Shown here piece by piece: positions 1 to 4,637 of a DNA stretch of 5,116 bases; the first letter of the stretch is position 1, and each line of letters starts with the position of its first letter. The notes under the pieces are model-generated. The model was given only the letters and a program-made list of their open reading frames with translations, had not been told where the DNA came from and ran no database searches. Source of the DNA: Desulfosporosinus sp. (GTDB lineage: Bacteria; Bacillota; Desulfitobacteriia; Desulfitobacteriales; Desulfitobacteriaceae); assembly GCA_003132105.1 (NCBI GenBank), contig PKWS01000211.1:1-5116 (forward strand), read 5' to 3'. The position numbers and the translations under genes are program-made.

Positions 1-396
1 ACGTGCCTACGCCGCCAAGTTGGAGCTGTGATGGTTAAAGAAAAACAAATTTTGAGTACAGGATATAATGGGAGTCCTTCAGGACTCCTACATTGTGATG
101 AAGTTGGTTGCTTGCGGCAGAGCTTAAGCGTTCCTTCGGGGGAGCGTCATGAGATCTGCCGTGCTGTGCATGCCGAGCAAAATGCCCTAGTACAAGCCGC
201 GAAGCATGGGGTCGCGATTATAGGAGCAGATCTTTATGTGACACATCAACCTTGCGTGCTATGTACAAAATTACTGATTAATGCGGGGATACCGCGCGTG
301 GTTTATACTCATTCCTATCCAGATGAGCTTGCTGTGGCCATGGCAAAAGAAGCTGGCTTAGAGTTAGTACAACTTGAAACGAAGTGCGATACATAA
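1..396 (+). CDS. Deoxycytidylate (dCMP) deaminase, ComEB type, 5'-truncated by window edge
   Basis: This cytosolic enzyme converts dCMP to dUMP, feeding dTMP synthesis. The frame is open from base 1 and the first visible residues, TCLRRQVGAV, are the conserved start of the deaminase core. The real start therefore lies upstream, with roughly 20 residues missing (family estimate), and 131 residues are visible. A GTG at 28 and an ATG at 31 fall inside this core and are not starts. The zinc site is complete: HAE at visible residues 57-59 gives the His ligand and the catalytic Glu59, and PCVLC at 84-88 gives Cys85 and Cys88. The segment 31-53 (HC..VGC.R, then SGERHEIC) is typical of ComEB/dCMP deaminases and may hold a second structural metal. 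It ends with TAA, 69 bases before the epimerase start. The name comEB is tied to competence loci in Bacillus, so no symbol is given here. The family call is firm. Confidence 0.93.
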   Translation, partial: TCLRRQVGAVMVKEKQILSTGYNGSPSGLLHCDEVGCLRQSLSVPSGERHEICRAVHAEQNALVQAAKHGVAIIGADLYVTHQPCVLCTKLLINAGIPRVVYTHSYPDELAVAMAKEAGLELVQLETKCDT

Positions 397-399
397 CTT

Positions 400-441
400 T
401 CGAGCCTCGAACATCGTACCTTGCACCTCGCGCCTCGAGAC
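400..441. repeat. Six tandem degenerate heptanucleotides, consensus TCGNNCC
   Basis: Starting three bases after the deaminase stop codon, the sequence divides exactly into six 7-base units at 400, 407, 414, 421, 428 and 435. Each unit begins with TCG (TTG in the fourth), and four of the six end in CC. The commonest form is close to TCGNACC. The array fills most of the 69-base gap between the deaminase and epimerase genes. It is read from the sequence; any function or genome-wide family is unknown to me from this window. It resembles the short tandemly repeated repetitive sequences described in other bacteria, but that is only an analogy. Confidence 0.75.
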
Positions 442-449
442 AAGTGTCG

Positions 450-456
450 AAGGGAG
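450..456 (+). promoter_or_regulatory. Shine-Dalgarno site fixing the TTG start of the epimerase gene
   Basis: AAGGGAG lies 9 bases upstream of the TTG at 466. The earlier in-frame TTG at 421 lies inside the heptamer repeat and has no such site. It would add 15 residues unlike the family N-terminus, so this site decides the start. Confidence 0.8.
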
Positions 457-465
457 TTAATAAAC

Positions 466-1587
466 TTGAAAAATCCAAAAAAAGTGATGGTAGTGTTTGG
501 TACACGCCCGGAGGCCATAAAAATGGCTCCGGTGATCCGAGCACTTCGACAGAAAAGTTCAATACTCTGTCAGGTTACCGTGACAGCTCAGCACCGTGAA
601 ATGTTAGATCAGGTTTTGAAGTTGTTTAAAATAGTCCCTGATTTTGATCTAAACCTCATGAAGCAGGGCCAAACGCTAACTGATATCACCACACGGGCAC
701 TTTGCGGCCTCAGAGAAGTTTTTCAACGTGAACTCCCTGACCTTGTACTGGTACATGGAGACACAACAACCACGTTTGTAGCTGCACTGGCGGCTTTTTA
801 TGCGCAAATCCCAGTTGGTCATGTAGAAGCCGGCCTACGAACGGGTAACAAGTATTCACCGTTTCCAGAAGAAATGAATCGTAAACTGTCAAGCGTTCTT
901 GCGGATCTACATTTTGCTCCCACGGAAACTGCGAAAAGGAATCTTTTACTCGAAGGGGTTGAACCGGAAAAGATATTTGTGACAGGTAATACGGTCATTG
1001 ATGCTTTATTAGCCACGTTGCAACCAGAGTATAGTTTCCTTGACCCTCACATCCAAACAATCCTCAAACAGGGAGGAGCGTCGCGGATGATTTTGGTCAC
1101 AACCCATCGCAGAGAAAATCTAGGTGAACCGATGCGCCAAATTTATCAGGCTTTGCATAGTATTCTTGAGCTATTCCCGGATACGTATGTAATATTTCCA
1201 GTACATAAAAACCCAAAGGTCCGGAAAGTGGTCACGGAAGTACTAGGATCCCATCCGAGAGTCAATCTTGTTGAACCGATGGACTATGAACCATTTGTAA
1301 ATTTAATGGCACGGTCGCATTTGATCATGACAGACTCGGGAGGAATTCAGGAGGAAGCTCCTTCGTTGGGTATACCAGTCTTGGTGGTGCGGGATACGAC
1401 AGAACGCCCGGAAGCCGTGGTAGCTGGGACAGTTTCAATAGTTGGGACCGAGTACGACAGCGTATTTATGGAACTAAAGCGCCTTCTGAGTGACCAGAGT
1501 GCCTACCAAAAAATGGCAATGGCCAGTAATCCCTATGGAGATGGGTGTGCGGCAGACCGAATTACTGAAATTATTTTAGGGAATTAG
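466..1587 (+). CDS. wecB: UDP-N-acetylglucosamine 2-epimerase (non-hydrolysing)
   Basis: This cytosolic enzyme (EC 5.1.3.14) interconverts UDP-GlcNAc and UDP-ManNAc, supplying ManNAc for wall teichoic acid linkage units or surface polysaccharides. The 373-residue length matches the family. The N-terminal Rossmann half opens with FGTRPEAIKMAP (11-22, with Arg14 and Lys19). HGDTTTT (97-103) and GHVEAGLRTG (118-127) follow, then SPFPEEMNR (131-139). TGNTVID (173-179) leads into the C-terminal half with THRREN (213-218), HKNP (247-250), and the UDP-binding DSGGIQEE (290-297) and TTERPEA (311-317). Asp99, Glu121, Glu135 and His214 align with the catalytic Asp95, Glu117, Glu131 and His213 of the E. 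coli enzyme. The start is TTG at 466. In Staphylococcus aureus a homologue (mnaA) also sits just upstream of the atp operon, from memory. No hydrolysing or kinase-fused features are seen. Confidence 0.95.
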   Translation: MKNPKKVMVVFGTRPEAIKMAPVIRALRQKSSILCQVTVTAQHREMLDQVLKLFKIVPDFDLNLMKQGQTLTDITTRALCGLREVFQRELPDLVLVHGDTTTTFVAALAAFYAQIPVGHVEAGLRTGNKYSPFPEEMNRKLSSVLADLHFAPTETAKRNLLLEGVEPEKIFVTGNTVIDALLATLQPEYSFLDPHIQTILKQGGASRMILVTTHRRENLGEPMRQIYQALHSILELFPDTYVIFPVHKNPKVRKVVTEVLGSHPRVNLVEPMDYEPFVNLMARSHLIMTDSGGIQEEAPSLGIPVLVVRDTTERPEAVVAGTVSIVGTEYDSVFMELKRLLSDQSAYQKMAMASNPYGDGCAADRITEIILGN

Positions 1588-1804
1588 TTCTGGCGATAGG
1601 AAAAAACAATGTATGAAAAAAGCGCGAAGTAAGACTAAAGTGTGGTAATATATAAATGTTATATCAATAGTAAGAAAGTTGTAGAAAATTAAAGAAGTTT
1701 AAACGTAGTAAAAGGCTGATTTGTTAGTCTGTAGCAAAAAGACCATGAATTATCGATTCCTCTCGCAAATGATTAAATATTAAATAGAAAAGGAACGAAG
1801 GAAT
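1588..1804 (+). other. AT-rich intergenic region, probable atp operon promoter and leader
   Basis: This 217-base gap has no ORF of useful length and is much richer in A and T than the genes around it. I see no strong hairpin followed by a T-run after the epimerase stop, so there is no clear terminator and some read-through into the atp genes is possible. It contains a palindrome GTTTAAAC (1697-1704) and a weak, partly wobble-paired stem around 1713-1730, neither convincing as an operator. The change in composition and the size of the gap make it the best place for the atp operon promoter. The Shine-Dalgarno of the first atp gene is AAAAGGAA at 1788-1795. Confidence 0.6.
1643..1651 (+). promoter_or_regulatory. 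Candidate extended -10 promoter element
   Basis: TGGTAATAT reads as the TGn extension followed by TAATAT, which keeps the most important -10 positions (T, A and the final T). No good -35 hexamer is found 16-18 bases upstream (sequence near 1622-1629), so this would have to act as an extended -10 promoter. A second, poorer candidate (TG, one base, TATATC) lies at 1657-1665. Transcription from here would leave a leader of about 145 bases. In a region this AT-rich, chance matches are common. Confidence 0.3.
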
Positions 1805-2029
1805 ATGGCGAGGAACCAAAAATCCTGGCAAAAAGCTGTTACGGTGGGGTCAAGTATTGCGACATCGCTGGCTGGATTAGTCGGAGGGGGTTACCTCCTA
1901 GGAAATTACTTGGATGCTCGCTGGGGCACTCGGCCATGGTTAACGCTTGGCTTAATGCTAAGTGGATTGGCCTTGGGGGTGACTTACCTAGTGATTACTT
2001 TAAAAGAGTTTGGGGAATCCTATGATTAA
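1805..2029 (+). CDS. atpZ: AtpZ-like small membrane protein (AtpZ/AtpI family)
   Basis: This 74-residue protein has two predicted membrane helices, at about residues 13-35 and 45-66. Between them is the family-typical stretch GGGYLLGNYLDARWGTRPW (27-45), and the C-terminal end is acidic. This matches the small AtpZ proteins (ATPase_gene1 family) encoded at the head of Firmicute atp operons. Those act with AtpI in ATP synthase assembly and have been proposed to form a Mg2+/Ca2+ transporter in Bacillus. The exact role here is unproven. The ATG start follows AAAAGGAA at 1788-1795 with 9 bases of spacing. It is the first gene of the atp operon and its last 8 bases overlap the start of atpI, indicating coupled translation. 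Confidence 0.82.
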   Translation: MARNQKSWQKAVTVGSSIATSLAGLVGGGYLLGNYLDARWGTRPWLTLGLMLSGLALGVTYLVITLKEFGESYD

Positions 2030-2390
2030 AAGTAGCTTTATAGCCTTGTGGAGTGGAACTGCTTTTATATTACTTGGAATAGCACTGACGGGTCATCCGA
2101 ATTTTTATGGCGGTTTGATTGGTTACTGGGTGGGGTTTGGCTATACCGAATGGATTCATCATGATACGCTAGCTAGTTCAGAACTTGATATTCGCTCGGC
2201 GATTATTCGGATGCGCCGCAGCCTTATTTCTCGGCTAGGAATGGTTACTGTTGTTGTTGCAGCTGTTGCTCGCTTCCGAGATAGTTGGCTCTTCAGTTTA
2301 GCTACAGGGATTGCTGTCGGGGTGATTGTCTCTTTCATCACTGTTGCAATACATAGAATTCATGGAGAAAGGGGGGATAAAAAGAAGTGA
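2022..2390 (+). CDS. atpI: ATP synthase subunit I (AtpI)
   Basis: This 122-residue membrane protein has about four hydrophobic segments: 5-22, 27-42, 72-84 and 89-111. A basic cytoplasmic linker (58-71, IRSAIIRMRRSLIS) separates the two hairpins, and the C-terminus is lysine-rich. The pattern and operon position fit the ATP synthase I family. AtpI helps assemble the c-ring but is not part of the mature enzyme. Primary sequence in this family is poorly conserved, so the call rests mainly on topology and position between atpZ and atpB. The ATG at 2022 is chosen over an in-frame TTG at 2010 because GGGGA at 2012-2016 is spaced 5 bases before the ATG. The start overlaps atpZ by 8 bases and the stop overlaps the atpB start by 4 (GTGA). 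Confidence 0.85.
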   Translation: MIKSSFIALWSGTAFILLGIALTGHPNFYGGLIGYWVGFGYTEWIHHDTLASSELDIRSAIIRMRRSLISRLGMVTVVVAAVARFRDSWLFSLATGIAVGVIVSFITVAIHRIHGERGDKKK

Positions 2391-3139
2391 ATGAAGAAAC
2401 AGTTATCTGGCACCTAGGAAATATGAGCTTTCATGCGAGAACCTTAATTAATACCTGGCTTGTGATGGCTGCAATTTTAATTTTTTGCTATCTAGGGGTT
2501 CGTCATCTAACCAGCGGCAAACCGGGTAAAATGCAGAATGTTTTGGAATGGATTGTTGACTTCGTTAAAAACCTTGTTTCTGACAATATGGACTATGAAC
2601 AAGGGCGTCCACTTCTAGGTTATTTAGTAACGTTGATCATGTTTGTTTTCTTTTCCAATATGGTCAGCGTGATCCCGAATTTTACATTCGGCCTTTTGGA
2701 CAAATTCCACATAGACTTTGCCCAATTAAACAAGGTTTTCGAAGGAGCATTCTCGGAGGCACCCACCTCAGATATCAACGTAACAATGGCTCTGGCCTTG
2801 TTAACCATCGGTTTGGTTCTTTACTTAGGTGTTAAGACAAAAGGACTCCACTATTTCCATCACTTTATAGAACCTTTTAAAGTGTTTGCGATCATTCACA
2901 TTATTGACTTGCTCGCCAAACCACTGACGCTCGCCTTTCGTCTTTTCGGAAATATCTTTGCTGGTGAAATTCTCGTCAAGGTTATCTGGATGCTACCAGG
3001 AGTCAGCATTCTACCGGGTATTATACCGCAAGTGATTTGGTTAGCCTTTAGTATTTTTATTGGCGCCATTCAAGCTTATGTGTTCACGGTATTAACCACA
3101 GCTTACGTATCTCAGGCAGTTACAGCTGCAGAACATTAA
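2387..3139 (+). CDS. atpB: ATP synthase F0 subunit a
   Basis: This is the stator membrane subunit that forms the two ion half-channels against the c-ring. The 250-residue sequence has helices near 17-38, 76-97, 132-148, 164-178, 180-205 and 212-240. PTSDINVTMALAL (126-138) is the conserved segment entering the middle helices. PLTLAFRLFGNIFAGE (179-194) carries the essential Arg185 (E. coli Arg210) and Glu194 (E. coli Glu219). IQAYVFTVLTTAYVS (228-242) contains Gln229 (E. coli Gln252). The GTG start at 2387 follows a strong G-rich site, AAAGGGGGGA at 2368-2377, with 9 bases of spacing. It overlaps the atpI stop as GTGA, so the two are probably coupled. The loop at about 101-124, before the PTSD motif, seems longer than in common bacterial a subunits. 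The next gene, atpE, is 90 bases away across a hairpin. Confidence 0.96.
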   Translation: MNEETVIWHLGNMSFHARTLINTWLVMAAILIFCYLGVRHLTSGKPGKMQNVLEWIVDFVKNLVSDNMDYEQGRPLLGYLVTLIMFVFFSNMVSVIPNFTFGLLDKFHIDFAQLNKVFEGAFSEAPTSDINVTMALALLTIGLVLYLGVKTKGLHYFHHFIEPFKVFAIIHIIDLLAKPLTLAFRLFGNIFAGEILVKVIWMLPGVSILPGIIPQVIWLAFSIFIGAIQAYVFTVLTTAYVSQAVTAAEH

Positions 3140-3162
3140 GTAATTCATTGCTTGGTTAATTT

Positions 3163-3186
3163 TCAGTGATGTTTGAAACTCACTGA
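3163..3186 (+). other. Inverted repeat / RNA hairpin upstream of atpE
   Basis: TCAGTGA (3163-3169) and TCACTGA (3180-3186) form a perfect 7-bp stem with a 10-base loop, in the 90-base gap between atpB and atpE. Possible T:G wobbles extend it outward by up to three pairs. No T-run follows, so it is not a standard intrinsic terminator. It sits about 30 bases upstream of the atpE Shine-Dalgarno, where it could affect mRNA stability or access of ribosomes to atpE. Function is inferred from position only. Confidence 0.55.
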
Positions 3187-3214
3187 GGGAATAATTCTTA
3201 TACATTATTGAAAG

Positions 3215-3224
3215 AAAGGGGGAA
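3215..3224 (+). promoter_or_regulatory. Strong Shine-Dalgarno site of atpE
   Basis: The run AAAGGGGGAA has AGGGGG well placed, with 7 bases between the last G and the ATG at 3230. Together with the AT-rich, unstructured-looking sequence on both sides it suggests efficient initiation, as expected for the most abundant F0 subunit. Confidence 0.7.
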
Positions 3225-3229
3225 ATTCA

Positions 3230-3463
3230 ATGAATCCGCAAGCTGCTGCTGCACTTGGTGCAGGAATCGCTGCCGGACTGGCAGCCCTTGGAGCATCAAT
3301 TGGTAATGGTAATGTTATTAGCAAAACAGTGGAGGGCATTGCCCGACAACCCGAAGCCAAGGCGACATTGCAATCAACTATGTTTATCGGAGTTGGTTTG
3401 GTTGAGGCTTTGCCACTACTTAGCTGGGTCGTTGCACTACTGCTCATGTTTACTGTGAAGTAA
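3230..3463 (+). CDS. atpE: ATP synthase F0 subunit c (proteolipid)
   Basis: This subunit oligomerises into the ion-translocating rotor ring. The 77-residue hairpin has a glycine/alanine-rich first helix (about 5-31, packing glycines at 10, 12, 16, 21, 25 and 27). The polar loop ARQPE (38-42) contacts gamma/epsilon, and the second helix (about 48-74) carries the ion-binding Glu59. The helix-2 context MFIGVGLVEALPLLSW and helix-1 SIGNGN closely resemble proton-coupled Bacillus c subunits. The residues that complete the Na+ site of Ilyobacter tartaricus (Gln32, Ser66, Tyr70) correspond here to Asn26, Ala60 and Leu64. H+ coupling is therefore predicted, but not proven. It is the only atp gene in the window isolated by long spacers on both sides, 90 bases upstream and 109 downstream, each with an inverted repeat. 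Confidence 0.97.
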   Translation: MNPQAAAALGAGIAAGLAALGASIGNGNVISKTVEGIARQPEAKATLQSTMFIGVGLVEALPLLSWVVALLLMFTVK

Positions 3464-3497
3464 GTTCGTGTGATGGGCTAAGTTACGCCTATCTTAA

Positions 3498-3525
3498 TCA
3501 AGGGGGAACGTGAGTTCCCCCTTGA
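3498..3525 (+). other. Perfect 12-bp hairpin with GTGA tetraloop between atpE and atpF
   Basis: The left arm TCAAGGGGGAAC (3498-3509) is exactly complementary to the right arm GTTCCCCCTTGA (3514-3525). They enclose a 4-base GTGA loop, which in RNA is GUGA, a member of the stable GNRA class. The downstream sequence starts with purines (GAAAAGAA), not a T-run, so this is not a typical intrinsic terminator. A stable stem just 3' of the c-subunit gene could protect an atpE 3' end from exonucleases or mark a processing point. It could also attenuate transcription and so set atpE expression above atpF-atpA. The structure is seen directly; the role is inferred. Confidence 0.85.
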
Positions 3526-3555
3526 AAAGAATCATCCCGACGTCAAACAGACTCG

Positions 3556-3565
3556 AGAGGGGGGG
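3556..3565 (+). promoter_or_regulatory. G-rich Shine-Dalgarno site fixing the TTG start of atpF
   Basis: AGAGGGGGGG ends 7 bases before the TTG at 3573. This supports TTG 3573 over the in-frame GTG at 3510, which lies in the loop of the 3498-3525 hairpin with its only G-rich upstream site locked in the stem. The site contains an uninterrupted run of seven G at 3559-3565. Confidence 0.75.
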
Positions 3566-3572
3566 TAGACCA

Positions 3573-4070
3573 TTGGGTGGGAATCCTATACAATTTGACT
3601 ATACGTTAGTGGCTACGGTCATATCTTTCCTGTTGCTCGTTTGGCTGCTTAGCGCAAAGGCTTGGGGTCCGCTCATGAAAATGATGGAAGAACGGCGGAG
3701 CCACATTGAATCAATGCTTGCACAGGCAGAAAATGAACGACAACAGGCAGAGCAAATAAAACGCGAGTACCAAGAAGAGATGCGTAAAGCTCGCCGGGAA
3801 GCCCAAGAAGTAATCGCTAAGGCTATAAAGGTTGGCGAAGCCAGTGCGAATGAAATCTTAGCTGCTTCTCATGAGGAATCAGAAAAGATCAAGAAATCAG
3901 CCCTTGTGGAGATTGAACGCGAACGTGACCGGGCTATTGCTGAAGTTAAAGCACAAGTCGCTGATCTGTCAGTCTTAGTGGCTGAGAAAATCATTCGTCA
4001 AAAGCTTGATATGCAAGGCCAAGGACAGCTTATTGATCAATTTATTCAAGAGGTAGGGGAAATGCAATGA
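3573..4070 (+). CDS. atpF: ATP synthase F0 subunit b
   Basis: This is the peripheral stalk subunit, which as a dimer ties subunit a to delta and alpha. With the TTG start the protein has 165 residues, the usual length. One N-terminal membrane helix (about 9-30, LVATVISFLLLVWLL) is followed by a long, highly charged coiled-coil helix (about 36-142) rich in Glu, Lys, Arg, Gln and Ala. The C-terminal end (about 143-165) should bind delta. The N-terminus MGGNPIQFDYT is family-like. The reading frame is also open back to a GTG at 3510, but the extra 21 residues are basic and proline-containing, unlike any b subunit, and that codon sits in a hairpin loop. The stop overlaps the atpH start by 4 bases (ATGA), so translation of the two is probably coupled. 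Confidence 0.93.
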   Translation: MGGNPIQFDYTLVATVISFLLLVWLLSAKAWGPLMKMMEERRSHIESMLAQAENERQQAEQIKREYQEEMRKARREAQEVIAKAIKVGEASANEILAASHEESEKIKKSALVEIERERDRAIAEVKAQVADLSVLVAEKIIRQKLDMQGQGQLIDQFIQEVGEMQ

Positions 4071-4633
4071 TAAATGGATCACTTGCTCGTAGATATTCCC
4101 AAGCCTTGTTCGAAATTGCCTCCGAGACGTCCCTTGATCCGGTTGATAACGATTTGCGTGAACTTACAAAGCTGGTGGAAGAAAATGAAGAAGTCAAAGG
4201 CGCTTTGCTTCATCCCCATATTTCCTCGAGCGATAAAAAGTCCATCATGGACAAGCTGCTGGGAGAAGACTTTGGCCAAACAACACGTCGTTTCCTCCAC
4301 CTCTTGATTGACCGTAAAAGGGAAAGCCTCTTACCGTTCATTCAGCGTGAGTTTACTCGTTTGGCGGACGAGGCGCGTAATGTTGTGGAAGCGAAAGTGG
4401 CCAGTGCCATCGCTTTGAGCGCTCCCCAACTTGATAATCTAAAACAGGCCATAGGACGTATGACAGGCAAAGACGTCCGCATTGTTAGCGAAGTGCGAGC
4501 TGAACTCATTGGTGGGGTTCTAGTGCAGGTCGGAGATCGTGTGATGGATGGAACCGTTGCCCATGCTTTGAACCGAATGCGTGAGGATTTACTTAAAACC
4601 TCAGAAAAACCTCAGGAAGTAGGGGTGAAATAA
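4067..4633 (+). CDS. atpH: ATP synthase F1 subunit delta
   Basis: This subunit links the F1 head to the b-subunit stalk (OSCP/delta family). The 188 residues are slightly longer than the common length of about 180, owing to a polar C-terminal tail (176-188). The N-terminal helical domain (about 1-105) begins with the typical ARRYSQALFEIA (7-18). It includes HPHISSSDKK (49-58) and RRFLHLLIDRKRESLLP (74-90). The C-terminal domain carries the family signature ELIGGVLVQVGDRVMDGTV (146-164), followed by HALNRM. The ATG at 4067 overlaps the atpF stop as ATGA and follows AGGGGA at 4055-4060. atpA starts 4 bases after its stop. No anomalies are seen. Confidence 0.95.
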   Translation: MINGSLARRYSQALFEIASETSLDPVDNDLRELTKLVEENEEVKGALLHPHISSSDKKSIMDKLLGEDFGQTTRRFLHLLIDRKRESLLPFIQREFTRLADEARNVVEAKVASAIALSAPQLDNLKQAIGRMTGKDVRIVSEVRAELIGGVLVQVGDRVMDGTVAHALNRMREDLLKTSEKPQEVGVK

Positions 4634-4637
4634 CAGG

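Noticed and set aside
28..36. GTG 28 / ATG 31 as the start of the deaminase gene
   Set aside because: The frame continues upstream to the window edge, encoding TCLRRQVGA, a conserved part of the deaminase core, so the gene is truncated rather than starting here.
421..465. In-frame TTG at 421 as the epimerase start
   Set aside because: It lies inside the heptamer repeat, lacks a Shine-Dalgarno site, and adds 15 residues not expected in the family; TTG 466 has a well-spaced AAGGGAG.
1609..1632. Seven-codon mini-ORF (MYEKSAK) with an AGG upstream, as a leader peptide
   Set aside because: It is too short to separate from chance, lies upstream of the candidate promoter, and has no attenuator structure after it.
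1632..1730. Complementary 7-mers AGACTAA (1632-1638) and TTAGTCT (1724-1730)
   Set aside because: They are 85 bases apart in AT-rich sequence with no extension of pairing; a chance match is likely.
3173..3204. Promoter-like pair TTGAAA (3173-3178) and TATACA (3199-3204) upstream of atpE
   Set aside because: The 20-base spacer is too long for a usual sigma-A promoter, and the -35 overlaps the hairpin loop; not listed as a feature, though 5' end mapping would settle it.
3205..3447. 80-codon open frame on the minus strand over atpE
   Set aside because: It is the alanine/serine-rich complement of the GC-rich c-subunit gene; no recognisable protein.
3498..3525. Rho-independent terminator ending the operon after atpE
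   Set aside because: No T-run follows the stem, and atpF, atpH and atpA continue directly downstream as one operon.
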